Positions 1 through 8,997 of a stretch of 64,000 nucleotides of DNA are shown here, piece by piece. This DNA is from a gamma proteobacterium HTCC2207 (GTDB lineage: Bacteria > Pseudomonadota > Gammaproteobacteria > Pseudomonadales > Porticoccaceae). The translations under genes were made by a program, and so were the position numbers. Under the pieces are notes generated by a model that worked only from the letters and a program-made list of their open reading frames with translations, did no database searches and was not told where the DNA came from. The stretch is taken from positions 124,001-188,000 of the forward strand of contig CAJJDA010000004.1 of the NCBI GenBank assembly GCA_905182855.1. Direction: 5' to 3'. The number at the start of each line of letters is the position of its first letter. Position 1 is the first letter of the stretch.

Positions 1-303
1 ACCACCAACACTGCCGACGAAATTGACGAGGTCACGTCACGCGAAGATGGTAGTTACCTTATTGATGGCGCCGCCACTATCCGCGAGATCAATAAAGCCA
101 CTGGGTGGTCACTGCCAACTGATGGACCTAAAACACTTAATGGCCTTGCGCTTGAGCAGCTTCAGAGCATACCTGCGGGCAATGTCAGTTTTACGCTTGG
201 TGACTATAGATTTGAAACTGAGCTCATCAATGAAACCAAGATCAAAAAGGCCTCCGTGCGCTGCATGCGCCCACCGGCAACCGTAAAGGATCAGGTTCAA
301 TAA
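1..303 (+). CDS. CorC/HlyC-family protein, C-terminal end (partial)
   Basis: The first 100 codons run open from base 1 to a TAA at 301-303, so the gene begins upstream of the window. The peptide contains DGSYLIDGAATIREINK, then LEQLQSIPAG and FTLGDYRFE, which is the pattern of the C-terminal CorC/HlyC (transporter-associated) domain that follows the paired CBS domains in CNNM/CorC/YfjD membrane proteins. These proteins are linked to magnesium/cobalt resistance or efflux; the substrate cannot be told from this end. The stop overlaps the end of the convergent DUF1289 gene by 7 bp. The membrane part is not visible, so a soluble CorC-like protein cannot be excluded. Confidence 0.8.
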   Translation, partial: TTNTADEIDEVTSREDGSYLIDGAATIREINKATGWSLPTDGPKTLNGLALEQLQSIPAGNVSFTLGDYRFETELINETKIKKASVRCMRPPATVKDQVQ

Positions 304-482
304 AACGGATTATTTTTTTGCGCCCGCTCACCGCACAGGACTAGCACGTCAAGTCGTTGATGATTGTCTAGGTAGCTCCAGTCACGAATCTCAGTATTGG
401 TTCTGTAACAGCCAATGCAGACATCGTCTTGGTTGAGCGAGCAGATGGAGTTACAGGGCGAGGCAACTGGCTTATCCGACAT
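297..482 (-). CDS. DUF1289 small Cys-rich protein
   Basis: A 61-aa protein with the DUF1289 cysteine pattern: SPCNSICSLN near the N-terminus, then CIGCYRT and a tryptophan (RDW) shortly after. The family is small, cytoplasmic and thought to bind a metal or Fe-S cluster through these cysteines; its role is not established. The start ATG overlaps the TAA of the upstream gamma-carbonic anhydrase by one base (TAATG), so the two are translationally coupled and form an operon with the NudL gene. The C-terminus lacks features. Confidence 0.82.
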   Translation of the reverse strand: MSDKPVASPCNSICSLNQDDVCIGCYRTNTEIRDWSYLDNHQRLDVLVLCGERAQKNNPFY

Positions 483-1006
483 TAGCGCGCCACCTCAACT
501 AAATCAGTTACCATCTTGCTCGTTTTTTGCACATAAACTGCCGCAGATGCGAGTAGAAGTTGTTTCGTGTGCTCATTATTTTGCCGTATAACTTTACCTG
601 GAGAACCCACTACTAGAGAACCATCAGGAATGACCGCACCGGCTTTTACTAGAGTGTTGGCACCAATAATACAGTCGCTACCCACTTTAGCGCCATCGAG
701 AATAACCGCATTGATCCCGACTAGGGTACGATCGCCAATTTCTAAGCAGTGGATCATCGCGTTGTGACCAACAGTGACGTCATTCCCAATCTTTAATGGC
801 TGCCCGGGGTCACAATGCAGTACCGCACCGTCTTGAATATTACTGCGGGCGCCCACTTCAATGACGTCGCAGTCACCACGTATCACAGCGTTAAACCAGA
901 CGCTCGACTGTTCTTTTAAAATCACCTTTCCGATCACGTCCGCGCTTGCAGCAATGAATACTGATGCATGGATTTCAGGGCGATCCTCACCAAGTTGGTA
1001 AATCAT
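482..1006 (-). CDS. Gamma-class carbonic anhydrase family protein (YrdA/PaaY-like)
   Basis: A 174-aa left-handed beta-helix protein built from hexapeptide repeats (GDRTLVGINAVILDGAKVGS and similar), the usual length for YrdA-like proteins. Zinc-ligand histidines sit in LHCDPG and in VGHNAMIHC, and the conserved Arg/Asp (VIRGD) and Gln (NIQDGA) of the gamma-CA active site are present. The family includes carbonic anhydrases and acyltransferase-like enzymes; the substrate is not certain. The start ATG overlaps the stop of the NudL gene (ATGA), and the stop overlaps the DUF1289 start, so it is the middle gene of a three-gene operon. Confidence 0.88.
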   Translation of the reverse strand: MIYQLGEDRPEIHASVFIAASADVIGKVILKEQSSVWFNAVIRGDCDVIEVGARSNIQDGAVLHCDPGQPLKIGNDVTVGHNAMIHCLEIGDRTLVGINAVILDGAKVGSDCIIGANTLVKAGAVIPDGSLVVGSPGKVIRQNNEHTKQLLLASAAVYVQKTSKMVTDLVEVAR

Positions 1007-1634
1007 TGCTGTCCTCTGGTAGTCAATTTATCTATTAGCTCGTCATTGGGATAGTTTAAAACAATCGCCGAATTTAAAGTACTATTCAACAGACCTACCA
1101 CCACATTTAGGGTCAAACCCCATATTTTATAATCCTGATATTGCACAAACGGGAAACTGAGCGCCTCAAACTGATTTTTTATCTCAAAATACTGGTACTG
1201 ATTTACATCGGTAAAAATGCTAAAGGTACGTCGAATATCGCCGCTATCTCTGACGGCTCAGGCCGAAGTACAAACGAATCCCTCACTAACCCGACAAAGG
1301 GCGTCACCTTAATCGAGCGGACTCTAGGCGAAGTTGATGGCAACATCGCGATAGGCTCAATACTGCCTGCAGATAAGCCAATTTCTTCGTGAGTTTCACG
1401 CAGTGCTGTTTGCAGTAGATCGCTGTCAGTAATGTCCCACATGCCTCCGGGAAAGGCCACTTCTCCTGCGTGATTATTAAGATGCTCAGCGCGCTGGGTC
1501 AAGAGGACCTGCGGGTTATCTGGCGCGCCATGCAGCAATAGCATAACCGCAGCAGTTGAACCATGATCTTGAGGGCTGGGCTGACAGTGATCGAGCGGGA
1601 ATTTTTTTAGTTTCTCTATAATTGTCCGAAGCAT
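1003..1634 (-). CDS. nudL: NudL-type Nudix hydrolase (CoA pyrophosphatase), frameshifted
   Basis: The N-terminal part has the UPF0035 signature LLTQRAEHLNNHAGEVAFPG leading into a Nudix box (TALRETHEEIGL), typical of the CoA-diphosphatase NudL, which cleaves CoA into phosphopantetheine and 3',5'-ADP. The reading frame stops early at 1203 after PLAFLPM. The next frame continues at once with DVNQYQYFEIKNQFEALSFP and KIWGLT and ends at TGA 1003-1005, overlapping the gamma-CA start as ATGA. One more T in the T5 run near 1206-1212 would restore AFFTDVNQYQ. This is most likely a homopolymer sequencing error in a normal gene of about 210 aa. Confidence 0.85.
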
Positions 1635-1675
1635 TTGTGCATTATACCTAGCTAAAGTCCTATTCTGAGTTTTTC

Positions 1676-2231
1676 ATGAAATTTTGTGCAAGTTGCGGAA
1701 GTCCCGTGTGTAAAGAAATACCCGAAGGCGACAATCGTGAGCGCTACGTCTGCAGTCAATGTAGCGAAGTTCACTATCAAAACCCCAAGGTGATAGCCGG
1801 TGTTATGCCGGTCTATGGTGACCAAATCTTACTCTGTAAAAGGGCAATAGAGCCGCGCCTAGGCTTCTGGACATTACCTGCCGGTTTTTTAGAAAATGGC
1901 GAGTCGTCCTTGGAAGGAGCTTTGCGTGAGTGCACAGAAGAAGCTAATGCCACTGGTGATCAATCCACAATTCTATGGCCTTTTCGATATCCCTCAGATA
2001 AATCAGGTTTATGTATTTTATCGCGGCGAACTGGCCGAGCCTATATTTGGACCAAGCTCGGAGTCCTCGGAAGTCGCTCTCTTTAGTGAAGACGACATTC
2101 CTTGGGATGAGCTGGCCTTTCCGGTCATCGAGCTCGCTCTGAACTACTTATTAGAGGACCGAAAAACAGGCCAGTTTACCGTCAAGCATGATGAGATTAG
2201 ACGGCCATGGAAAAGTCGGCGAACCGTATAA
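1676..2231 (+). CDS. Zinc-ribbon Nudix hydrolase, frameshifted
   Basis: Begins with a CxxC...CxxC zinc ribbon (CASCGS, CSQCSE), followed by VIAGVMPV and a full Nudix box, [21 protein letters not shown]. This layout belongs to ADP-ribose/NADH-pyrophosphatase-like Nudix enzymes. The frame breaks just after EEANA near 1950: the first frame runs on to 2086 with unrelated residues, while the next frame continues the family pattern with [20 protein letters not shown] and [14 protein letters not shown] to TAA at 2231. A single missing base (GCC to GCCN) explains it. The rejoined protein is about 185 aa. It is divergent from nudL, with a 41-bp intergenic region between the two starts. Confidence 0.82.
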
Positions 2232-2287
2232 AGCTTCCTAGTGTAAGACTTGCCCTAGCACTTACTTTAGTGTCCCTGCCAGATAAA

Positions 2288-2314
2288 AAACCCCGCACCT
2301 TAGGTGCGGGGTTT
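2288..2314. terminator. Bidirectional intrinsic terminator
   Basis: A perfect 12-bp stem, AAACCCCGCACC / GGTGCGGGGTTT, with a TTA loop and an A-tract before it. It lies between two converging genes (Nudix hydrolase ending 2231 and peroxiredoxin ending 2341), so it can end transcription from both sides. Confidence 0.92.
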
Positions 2315-2340
2315 GAACGATGCCTATTACAACTGACCCA

Positions 2341-2944
2341 TTAGAGCGCGTCAGCGTGCTCCGCCAAGTATTCTGCAACACCTGCCGTGGTGTCTTTCAT
2401 GCCTGCGTCACCGCGATTCCAACCGGCAGGGCATACTTCACCGTGCTCAGTGTGAAAACTCAGCGCGTCGACCATACGCAGCATCTCATCGACATTGCGG
2501 CCAAGAGGCAGATCATTAACAACCTGATGACGAACCATACCTTCCTTCATCGACAAGGAAAGACGCTCGAAAAGCAACGCCAGCCTCAGGATGTTCAATA
2601 TCGTAGGCCTTGCAGATTTCATGCTTAACATCAGCAACCAACGTATATTTTACCGCGCCAATGCCAATGACCTCAGCAAGGTTACGCCAGGCATTGTGTG
2701 AGAACTGTGAGTCAATTGAAACACCAATGACCTCAACACCGCGGCTTTGAAATTCTGCATAACGGTGATCAAATGCGATCAATTCGGATGGGCAGACAAA
2801 GGTGAAATCTAAAGGGTAAAAGAAAATGACTGCTTTCTTGCCTTTAATACTCTCTGCCAAGTTAAAATTTTCAATAATTTCGCCGCTTCCAGTCACTGCT
2901 GCTGCGGTAAAGTCAGGTGCTGACCTGCCAACTAATACACCCAT
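2341..2944 (-). CDS. 2-Cys peroxiredoxin (AhpC/Prx1 type), frameshifted
   Basis: Thiol peroxidase that reduces hydrogen peroxide and organic peroxides. The peroxidatic cysteine lies in FYPLDFTFVCPSEL and the resolving cysteine in HGEVCPAGW, as in typical 2-Cys peroxiredoxins. Translation is best started at ATG 2942-2944 (MGVLVGRSAPDF), with AGGAG 8 bases upstream, rather than at the longer opening from 3001. The frame breaks at about 2541-2547: SFLVDEG in one frame is followed by MVRHQVVNDLPLGRN in another, and removing one A from GGAAGGT restores VDEGGMVRHQ. It is about 200 aa when joined and lies beside grxD, the same pairing as in pseudomonads. Confidence 0.88.
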
Positions 2945-3102
2945 TAAAGTGCTCCTGTGATTTGTTTGTAAAGGAATGAGATTGCGCGTAGATAGTCCCA
3001 CGACCCCCCACTAACAGCCAATAAAAATATTTTATCGTTCTAATAGGACGGGACTGAGATTAGTAATTCAGATGGCCCGGTTACGGGTAGTACGATCAGA
3101 AG

Positions 3103-3450
3103 TTAGGCGTCGCTAACCGTTTCCTCTTCGGCTTGATCACCGAGAGCTTCATCAATCATCGGCTTTAACTCACCTTTATCGTGCATGTCGGTAATGATAT
3201 CGCAACCGCCAACGAGCTCACCGCCAACCCAAAGCTGCGGGAAGGTAGGCCAGTTGCCATAGGCTGGCAAATTGGCGCGAATTTCCGGGTTAGTCAGAAT
3301 ATCCACATAGGCAAAGCGCTGACCACAGCCCATGAGCGCCTGCACAGTGCGCGAAGAAAAGCCACATTGCGGCTGATTAGGTGAGCCTTTCATATATAAC
3401 AGTACTGAATTGTTTTCCACCTGATCGCGGATAGTTTCCATAATGTCCAT
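3103..3450 (-). CDS. grxD: Monothiol glutaredoxin Grx4/GrxD
   Basis: A 115-aa monothiol glutaredoxin with the diagnostic KGSPNQPQCGFS motif (single active Cys about residue 29), the WPTFPQLWVGGELVGGCDI glutathione-binding segment and a flexible acidic C-terminus. GrxD binds a [2Fe-2S] cluster as a homodimer or with BolA-family proteins and delivers clusters in Fe-S assembly; a BolA-family gene (ibaG) is also in this window at 45.7 kb. It shares its upstream region with the divergent porin operon, where a Fur-like site lies. Confidence 0.95.
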   Translation of the reverse strand: MDIMETIRDQVENNSVLLYMKGSPNQPQCGFSSRTVQALMGCGQRFAYVDILTNPEIRANLPAYGNWPTFPQLWVGGELVGGCDIITDMHDKGELKPMIDEALGDQAEEETVSDA

Positions 3451-3586
3451 TGTTACCGGCCTCTAAAATCGAATTACTTAATAAAGAGTAATGTTACCTG
3501 TTTAAGTGCCAGTCTGACATAGCTACAGATTATTTATTTCTTCAGGCCACTTAGATTAGTCTGCAGGCGCTTACTCTCGGTAATGT

Positions 3587-3607
3587 AAATGAGAGCGATT
3601 TGCATTT
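3587..3607. promoter_or_regulatory. Candidate Fur box
   Basis: The 21-bp stretch AAATGAGAGCGATTTGCATTT closely resembles Fur operators of pseudomonads (AATGAGAATGATTTGCATT style) and is followed by a further TGCATTT repeat. It lies about 70 bp upstream of the porin start and also upstream of the divergent grxD. This is a pattern match by eye; no promoter elements were assigned with certainty. Confidence 0.55.
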
Positions 3608-3678
3608 GCATTTAGTTGCGGTTATAGTTGCACTCCAACTTAACATGCATTTTTAACTTTACCTTTTGAGAGTTCGCA

Positions 3679-4863
3679 ATGAACAAAAAGCTACTAGCCC
3701 TAGTAATTGGCCTGAACCTAAGCGCAGCAGCGCAAGCAGAAACACCCAGCCTTGAAAAAATGTGGCAATTAATTCAGGATCAGCAGCAAGAAATTGCAGA
3801 GCTCAAAGGTCAGTTGCAAGAAACTGACATCAAAACGGAAGCGACTATTTCTGCAGTAGAGCGATTTTCAGCGACCCCCACTGCCTCTAAAAAGACAACT
3901 TTCGGCGGTTATGGCGAGGTTCATTACAATAACTTAGAGAAAGACGACTCATCTTCGACCAAAGATGCTATCGATTTTCACCGCTTCGTTATGTTTACCG
4001 GCCACCAATTCACTGACAGCATTCGCTTCTTCTCTGAACTAGAAGTCGAGCACAGTCTTTCTGGAAACGGCCATCCTGGAGAGGTTGAGCTCGAGCAGGC
4101 CTATATAGAATGGGATGCGACTGAAAATCTTACCGCCAAAGCAGGTCTATTTTTAATGCCCATCGGGGTAATCAATGAGACTCATGAGCCCAACACGTTT
4201 TACGGCACTGAGCGCAACAATGTTGAGAAAAATATTATTCCTGCAACATGGTGGGAAGCTGGCGCCGCTATAAATGGTGAGATCACCGAAGGTCTTAGCT
4301 ACGACCTAGCCGCTCACTCGGGCCTGTATATTCCTGAAGGGAAACACAAGCCTAGAGATGGCCGTCAGAAAGTTGCTCAAGCCAAAGCGGACGATATGGC
4401 CTTTACTGGACGCATTAAATATACTGCGATTCCAGGACTTGAAATTGCTGCCTCATTTCAGCATCAATCAGACGTGCGGCAGGGTGAAGGGGTAGCCATC
4501 GATGGGACACTTTTCGAAGCACACGTAGCTTGGATACGAGATAATTTCCAACTGCGAGCACTTTATGCTCAATGGGATTTTGACGACGCCATTAACACTA
4601 CTAAAATGGGCGCCGATGAACAGACAGGAATGTATATAGAGCCATCATTCAAGCTAAATGAAAAACTGGGATTGTTTGCGCGCTACAGTGCGTGGGATAA
4701 TACCGCAGCAAGCAATACTGATTCTGAGATCACTCAACTTGATGTGGGTATCAACTACTGGCTGCACCCCAATGTTGTGTTTAAGTTTGATTATCAAAAT
4801 CAGGACGCTCCGGGAGAAAAAGGCTACGATGGGGTCAACTTGGGCTTAGGCTATTCTTTCTAA
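3679..4863 (+). CDS. Outer-membrane porin (phosphate-selective porin O/P-like)
   Basis: A 394-aa protein with a signal peptide (residues 1-20, ending AAAQA), a short coiled coil rich in Gln and Glu (about 28-50, EKMWQLIQDQQQEIAELKGQ), and then a beta-barrel of alternating polar and hydrophobic strands ending in the terminal Phe (LGLGYSF) recognised by the BAM machinery. The layout matches OprO/OprP-like porins. The substrate is unknown; the family name does not prove phosphate. It is the first gene of a unit with the FMN-binding protein (14-bp gap) and PepSY protein, behind a candidate Fur box, so iron-related uptake is a reasonable inference. Confidence 0.82.
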   Translation: MNKKLLALVIGLNLSAAAQAETPSLEKMWQLIQDQQQEIAELKGQLQETDIKTEATISAVERFSATPTASKKTTFGGYGEVHYNNLEKDDSSSTKDAIDFHRFVMFTGHQFTDSIRFFSELEVEHSLSGNGHPGEVELEQAYIEWDATENLTAKAGLFLMPIGVINETHEPNTFYGTERNNVEKNIIPATWWEAGAAINGEITEGLSYDLAAHSGLYIPEGKHKPRDGRQKVAQAKADDMAFTGRIKYTAIPGLEIAASFQHQSDVRQGEGVAIDGTLFEAHVAWIRDNFQLRALYAQWDFDDAINTTKMGADEQTGMYIEPSFKLNEKLGLFARYSAWDNTAASNTDSEITQLDVGINYWLHPNVVFKFDYQNQDAPGEKGYDGVNLGLGYSF

Positions 4864-4877
4864 TCAAATCGGTTTAA

Positions 4878-5423
4878 ATGAATAAAAAAACTCTAAAATC
4901 CCTGATACTAATGGGGTCTGTACTACTAACCTCTTTGACCTCACCACTGGTGATAGCCAAAGGTTTTTTTCAGTCTGGACCAGATTTTATTGCCGAGGTA
5001 TTTCAGCAGCAGCCTAACGCAAAAGTACTCTGGTTAACGGACGATATCCGTGAGAACGCTAAGGTGATACTTGGTCGACCGGTCAAGGGATTGAGGGTCC
5101 GCTACCATCAATTTGATCTAACAACCGCGTGGATACTTGAAGAGATTGGCAAGGAGATGCCTATCACTATCGGAGTCGTTGTCACTGATAATGAAATCGC
5201 TAGGGTTAAAATTCTCGCTTACAGGGAAAGTCGTGGTGGTGAAGTGCGCTACTCCGCTTACACCAAACAGTACCTGGGTGCGGCTTTGACTGATAACAAT
5301 AGATTAGACCAATCCATAGATGGTATTACCGGGGCCACATTATCAGTGTGGGCGGTTAATAAGGTCGCCGCGTTGGCTTTGTATTATCATGCACAGGTGA
5401 CCCAAAGTAGAGATTCCACTTGA
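4878..5423 (+). CDS. Periplasmic FMN-binding domain protein
   Basis: A 181-aa protein with a signal peptide or anchor (MNKKTLKSLILMGSVLL..., cleaved about residue 28) and a C-terminal FMN-binding domain of the NqrC/RnfG type. The DGITGATLSVW motif near residues 148-158 carries the Thr to which FMN is attached by ApbE in relatives of this family. It is exported and probably works as a periplasmic one-electron flavin carrier. It lies between the porin and the PepSY protein gene, whose TTG start overlaps its TGA. The function is inferred to be electron delivery to a ferric or flavin substrate; no catalytic assignment is possible from sequence alone. Confidence 0.78.
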   Translation: MNKKTLKSLILMGSVLLTSLTSPLVIAKGFFQSGPDFIAEVFQQQPNAKVLWLTDDIRENAKVILGRPVKGLRVRYHQFDLTTAWILEEIGKEMPITIGVVVTDNEIARVKILAYRESRGGEVRYSAYTKQYLGAALTDNNRLDQSIDGITGATLSVWAVNKVAALALYYHAQVTQSRDST

Positions 5424-6178
5424 ATATTAAAAAGTCGATTATTTTAAATTTACGCTGGCATCGCCGCATTGGCCTGTCACTTTTTTTTATGGTGATATTT
5501 TTGGCGCTCAGCGGCTTTGCGTTAAACCACTCCGTCGGTTTAAAGCTCAGTAATAGCAAACTTTCAAGTGACTGGCTGCTATCTTGGTATGGCTTAGAGC
5601 CCGCCGCCAACCATGGCTTTGAATTAAATGCGGGGAACTGGCTCTATCAGGCTGACGACAGTAAGCTTTTCTTAGGTAACCAAGTAATAGCCCAGTGCAA
5701 GCCGCCACTGCTCTCCGTGGCTGAGTTTGAACAACAAATTTTAGCGCTTTGTGACGATGCACTTATTATGCTTACCGCTCAGGGTCAATTGATAGAAAAG
5801 TTTACGCGCCTTCAGGGCTTGCCTGAGGATATTTCATCGATTACCGTGCACAATAATACAGTCTATCTGCACGGCATCTCTGACGTCTTCGCCTTTGACG
5901 CCGACAGATTGACTGTAACGCCCACCTCCATAATCCTGCCGTCGAGCAATACTGCGCCTAGGCCACTGCCGCGGGCTTTAAAAGAATATTTGAAGGTCCA
6001 GGGACTTAGCAGCAGTATCTTTATGGCAACCCTAATACTAGATTTACACAGCGGTCGATTCTTCGGCGATGCGGGGGCATTAGTTATTGATGTAGTCGGC
6101 CTATTACTGTGTATTTTGGCCATTACTGGACTCTGGGCACGGGTCAATCGCCAGCGTTATCGTAAAGATCAGGGCTAG
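5420..6178 (+). CDS. PepSY-associated transmembrane protein
   Basis: A 252-aa inner-membrane protein with a helix near residues 13-37 beginning WHRRIGLSLFFMVIFLALSG, a periplasmic middle part of about 180 residues, and a second helix near 222-243 (VIDVVGLLLCILAITGLWAR). The HRRIG...SGFALNH pattern is that of PepSY_TM proteins, a group that includes PiuB/FoxB-like reductases acting in iron uptake. The start is TTG at 5420, overlapping the stop of the FMN-binding gene as TTGA, with AGAG upstream. Coupling to a periplasmic flavoprotein suggests it passes electrons across the membrane, but haem-binding histidines cannot be assigned with confidence. Confidence 0.7.
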   Translation: MNIKKSIILNLRWHRRIGLSLFFMVIFLALSGFALNHSVGLKLSNSKLSSDWLLSWYGLEPAANHGFELNAGNWLYQADDSKLFLGNQVIAQCKPPLLSVAEFEQQILALCDDALIMLTAQGQLIEKFTRLQGLPEDISSITVHNNTVYLHGISDVFAFDADRLTVTPTSIILPSSNTAPRPLPRALKEYLKVQGLSSSIFMATLILDLHSGRFFGDAGALVIDVVGLLLCILAITGLWARVNRQRYRKDQG

Positions 6179-6255
6179 AACAGGGGCCTTATTTAAAGCC
6201 ACTGGTTGCCAGCTCAAATAAACCGCGATACTATTTATCATTGATATGTTCCGTG

Positions 6256-6277
6256 GGCAGCCTAGCTGCCTTTTTTT
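6256..6277 (+). terminator. Intrinsic terminator after the PepSY gene
   Basis: GGCAGC-CTA-GCTGCC followed by seven T. It lies 78 bases after the PepSY stop and 54 before argD, so it ends the porin/FMN/PepSY transcript. Confidence 0.85.
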
Positions 6278-6330
6278 ATTTAGGTAGAAAGTGTTTTTGC
6301 TAACTTATTAGTAGGAAATCGAGCAATCTT

Positions 6331-7513
6331 ATGGCCACAGACGCATTAATGAATACCTACGGAACGCCTAGTATCGCGCTCGTTAAAGGCGAAGGCGTTT
6401 GGCTATGGGACGCACAGGGTAACAAGTACCTCGACGCGCTTTCTGGTATCGCCGTTTGCGGGCTTGGGCACTCCCACCCCTCTGTGGCTAAGGCCGTCGC
6501 AGAGCAAGCAGGGTTGCTGACGCATTGTTCAAACTATTTCTCCATTCCAAATCAGGAGATACTCGCCGACAAGCTTTGTACAGCATCGGGAATGAGTAAC
6601 GTCTTTTTTGGTAATTCTGGCGCTGAGGCCAACGAAGCTGCGCTAAAGATAGCTCGACTTCACGGCCATAAAAAAGGTATTAAACTGCCCACCATTCTGG
6701 TTATGGACAACGCATTCCACGGGCGCACGTTAGCAACACTGAGTGCTTCGGGCGGGCGCCGAGTGCAGGCTGGATTTGAACCACTGGTGAGGGGATTTGC
6801 TCGCGCGCCATTTAATGATATGGAATCACTCAAAATAGTCGCCGATAATAATACTGACATCTGCGCAATCCTGGTTGAGCCTATTCAGGGCGAAGGTGGC
6901 GTTCGTCTAGCCAGTACTGGGTACCTAAAGCAGTTACGTGAGTTTTGTGATCAACGAGGCTGGCTGTTAATGCTCGATGAAGTGCAGACTGGTAATGGTC
7001 GCACCGGCAAATATTTTTACTTCCAGCACAGCGGAATTATTCCCGATGTGGTGACCACTTCTAAAGGGCTCGCCTCCGGAGTTCCCATCGGAGCTTGCAT
7101 TGCTAATGAGAAGGCTTCAAATCTAATCTCACCTGGCAAGCATGGCTCTACATTTGGCGGCAACCCGTTGGCAATGGTTGCAGGTTTGAAGACTTTAGAA
7201 ATCATGAAGGAAGAAAGTCGCAGTGTTGGGCGATAGAATAATGGCTAGCTTTAAAACGGCACTGGCTGGTATTGAGCATGTGGTTGAGATTCGCGGCAAA
7301 GGCTGCATGATTGGCATTGAGCTCAACAAGCCCTGCAAATCATTATTTTCTGCAGCCATGGCGGCCGGGTTAATTATTAATGTCACGGCTGATACAGTTA
7401 TTCGATTACTACCGCCCTTTATCATGACCGATGACCAAGCTGATCAGGTGGTGGCCATTCTTAGCACCGCTTATCAAAGACTTTACACAGGACTAACCTC
7501 TTATGGCGATTAG
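6331..7513 (+). CDS. argD: Acetylornithine aminotransferase, frameshifted
   Basis: Class III PLP-dependent aminotransferase making N-acetylornithine in arginine synthesis (also usable for succinyl-diaminopimelate). Seen are the glycine-rich [17 protein letters not shown]-phosphate region, [16 protein letters not shown], the lysine loop [14 protein letters not shown] and [10 protein letters not shown]. The frame breaks at 7214-7216: [10 protein letters not shown] runs into a stop at 7236, while the next frame continues [13 protein letters not shown] through [14 protein letters not shown] to TAG at 7513. Removing one A from GAAGAAAGTC restores [10 protein letters not shown]. The last codons overlap the argF start by 11 bp, giving an argD-argF unit. 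Confidence 0.88.
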
Positions 7514-8415
7514 ACATTTCCTCTCATTGCGTGATTTGAGCCCTGCTGAATTAGCGCAGGTAATTGAACTAGCGATTGAAATGAAAGCAGCCAAACGTGA
7601 AGGCCGCCAGGAACCTGTTATTGTTAAAGTATTAGGTATGATTTTTGAAAAGTCATCCACCCGAACTCGCGTCTCTTTTGAAGCTGGCATGGCACAGCTG
7701 GGTGGCGATGCCATCTTCCTGTCACCCAATGATACCCAGTTAGGCCGCGGCGAACCGATTGAAGACTCCGCTCGAGTACTGTCGCGCATGGTCGATATTG
7801 TGATGATTCGTACCCATGGTCAGGCGATCGTCGAGCGTTTTGCAGCCTATTCTAAAGTGCCCGTCATCAATGCGCTGACCGATGAATATCACCCCTGCCA
7901 ATTACTTGCTGACGTGCAAACCTTTATCGAGCACCGCGGACCTATCAAAGGCAAAACCGTTGCCTGGATTGGTGATGGCAACAATATGTGTAGTTCATGG
8001 ATCAATGCTGCCATCCAGTTCGACTTCAAATTACAGATCGCCACACCTGTGGGCTATGAGGCCAATGCAGAACTAGTGGCAGAAGCCGGCAGTCGCCTAA
8101 GCATTAGCAATGATCCTATCTTAGCCGCGAGCGGGGCCGATTTAGTGACCACAGATGTGTTCTCTTCAATGGGTCAAGAAGCAGAACAAGAAGAGCGTTT
8201 AAAGCACTTTGCAGGCTTTCAGGTGGACCATGACGCTGATGGCGCATGCCGCCGATAACGCACTGTTTATGCATTGCCTGCCAGCCCATAGAGGTGAAGA
8301 AGTCTCTGCTGAGCTAATGGAAGATGAGAAGATTTCAGTGGTGTGGGATGAAGCCGAGAATCGCTTGCATGCGCAAAAAGCCTTGATGGTATTTTTGCTA
8401 CGCATCAACAGCTAG
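7503..8415 (+). CDS. argF: Ornithine carbamoyltransferase, frameshifted
   Basis: Converts ornithine and carbamoyl phosphate to citrulline. The carbamoyl-phosphate motif SSTRTR, the [11 protein letters not shown] motif, the ornithine-side DVFSSMGQE loop and the [10 protein letters not shown] motif are all present, about 303 aa when joined. The frame breaks at 8228-8229, after HFAGFQVD: the first frame gives HDADGACRR and stops at 8258, the next continues [20 protein letters not shown] to TAG at 8415. One surplus C in GGACCATG explains it. Its substrate carbamoyl phosphate comes from CarAB, encoded just downstream on the other strand. Confidence 0.88.
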
Positions 8416-8514
8416 CTCTCGTGCACTGGAAATGGATTAAAAATCTTTGAGGGGAGCGCGGGGAGTACTAATTTAAAAAAATTTCTATCCAGATAAGGCG
8501 GCCATTCTAAGATA

Positions 8515-8997
8515 TCACTTAGTAACGTAGACCACGCCATCAATTTCATATTCCACATCGCCGCTCGGCGCTTTTACCACAACAATGTCACCAATCTCCT
8601 TGCTGATCATGGCGCGGGCAATAGGTGACTGGTAAGAAATCTTGCCTTCTTTAACGCTGGCTTCATCGTCACCCACGATACGGTAGGTTACCTTGGTGTC
8701 GGTATCTAGATTAATCATGGTCACGGTGGACCCGAAGATTACGCGGTCACCCTGGGGAATTTTTGAGATGTCGACTACCTGTGAGTGAGACAGTTTGCTT
8801 TGGATGGCCTGGATGCGGCCTTCGGCGAAACTTTGCTGTTCACGGGCGGCGTGATACTCGGCATTTTCTTTTAGGTCGCCGTGCTCGCGAGCGGTGGCGA
8901 TGGATTCGATAATACCGGGACGCACGACTTTAATCAGATGATCTAATTCTGTCCGCAGGGCGGCTTCGCCCTCTACTGTCATTACGTCTTTTTGCAT
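8515..8997 (-). CDS. greA: Transcription elongation factor GreA
   Basis: A 160-aa protein, normal GreA length. The N-terminal antiparallel coiled coil (about 1-78) carries the tip acidic pair in [16 protein letters not shown] that enters the RNA polymerase secondary channel and stimulates cleavage of backtracked RNA; the C-terminal domain has the FKBP-like GRIQ...YRIVGDDEA and [14 protein letters not shown] pattern. The start ATG overlaps the carB stop by one base (TAATG), so greA is the last gene of the carA-carB-greA unit. Confidence 0.97.
   Translation of the reverse strand: MQKDVMTVEGEAALRTELDHLIKVVRPGIIESIATAREHGDLKENAEYHAAREQQSFAEGRIQAIQSKLSHSQVVDISKIPQGDRVIFGSTVTMINLDTDTKVTYRIVGDDEASVKEGKISYQSPIARAMISKEIGDIVVVKAPSGDVEYEIDGVVYVTK

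Noticed and set aside
2945-3001. Longer peroxiredoxin N-terminus
   Set aside because: The family begins at MGVLVGRSAPDF and a good AGGAG lies before ATG 2944.
6179-6330. Possible ArgR boxes before argD
   Set aside because: AT-rich stretches resemble half sites only; no paired 18-bp box could be shown.
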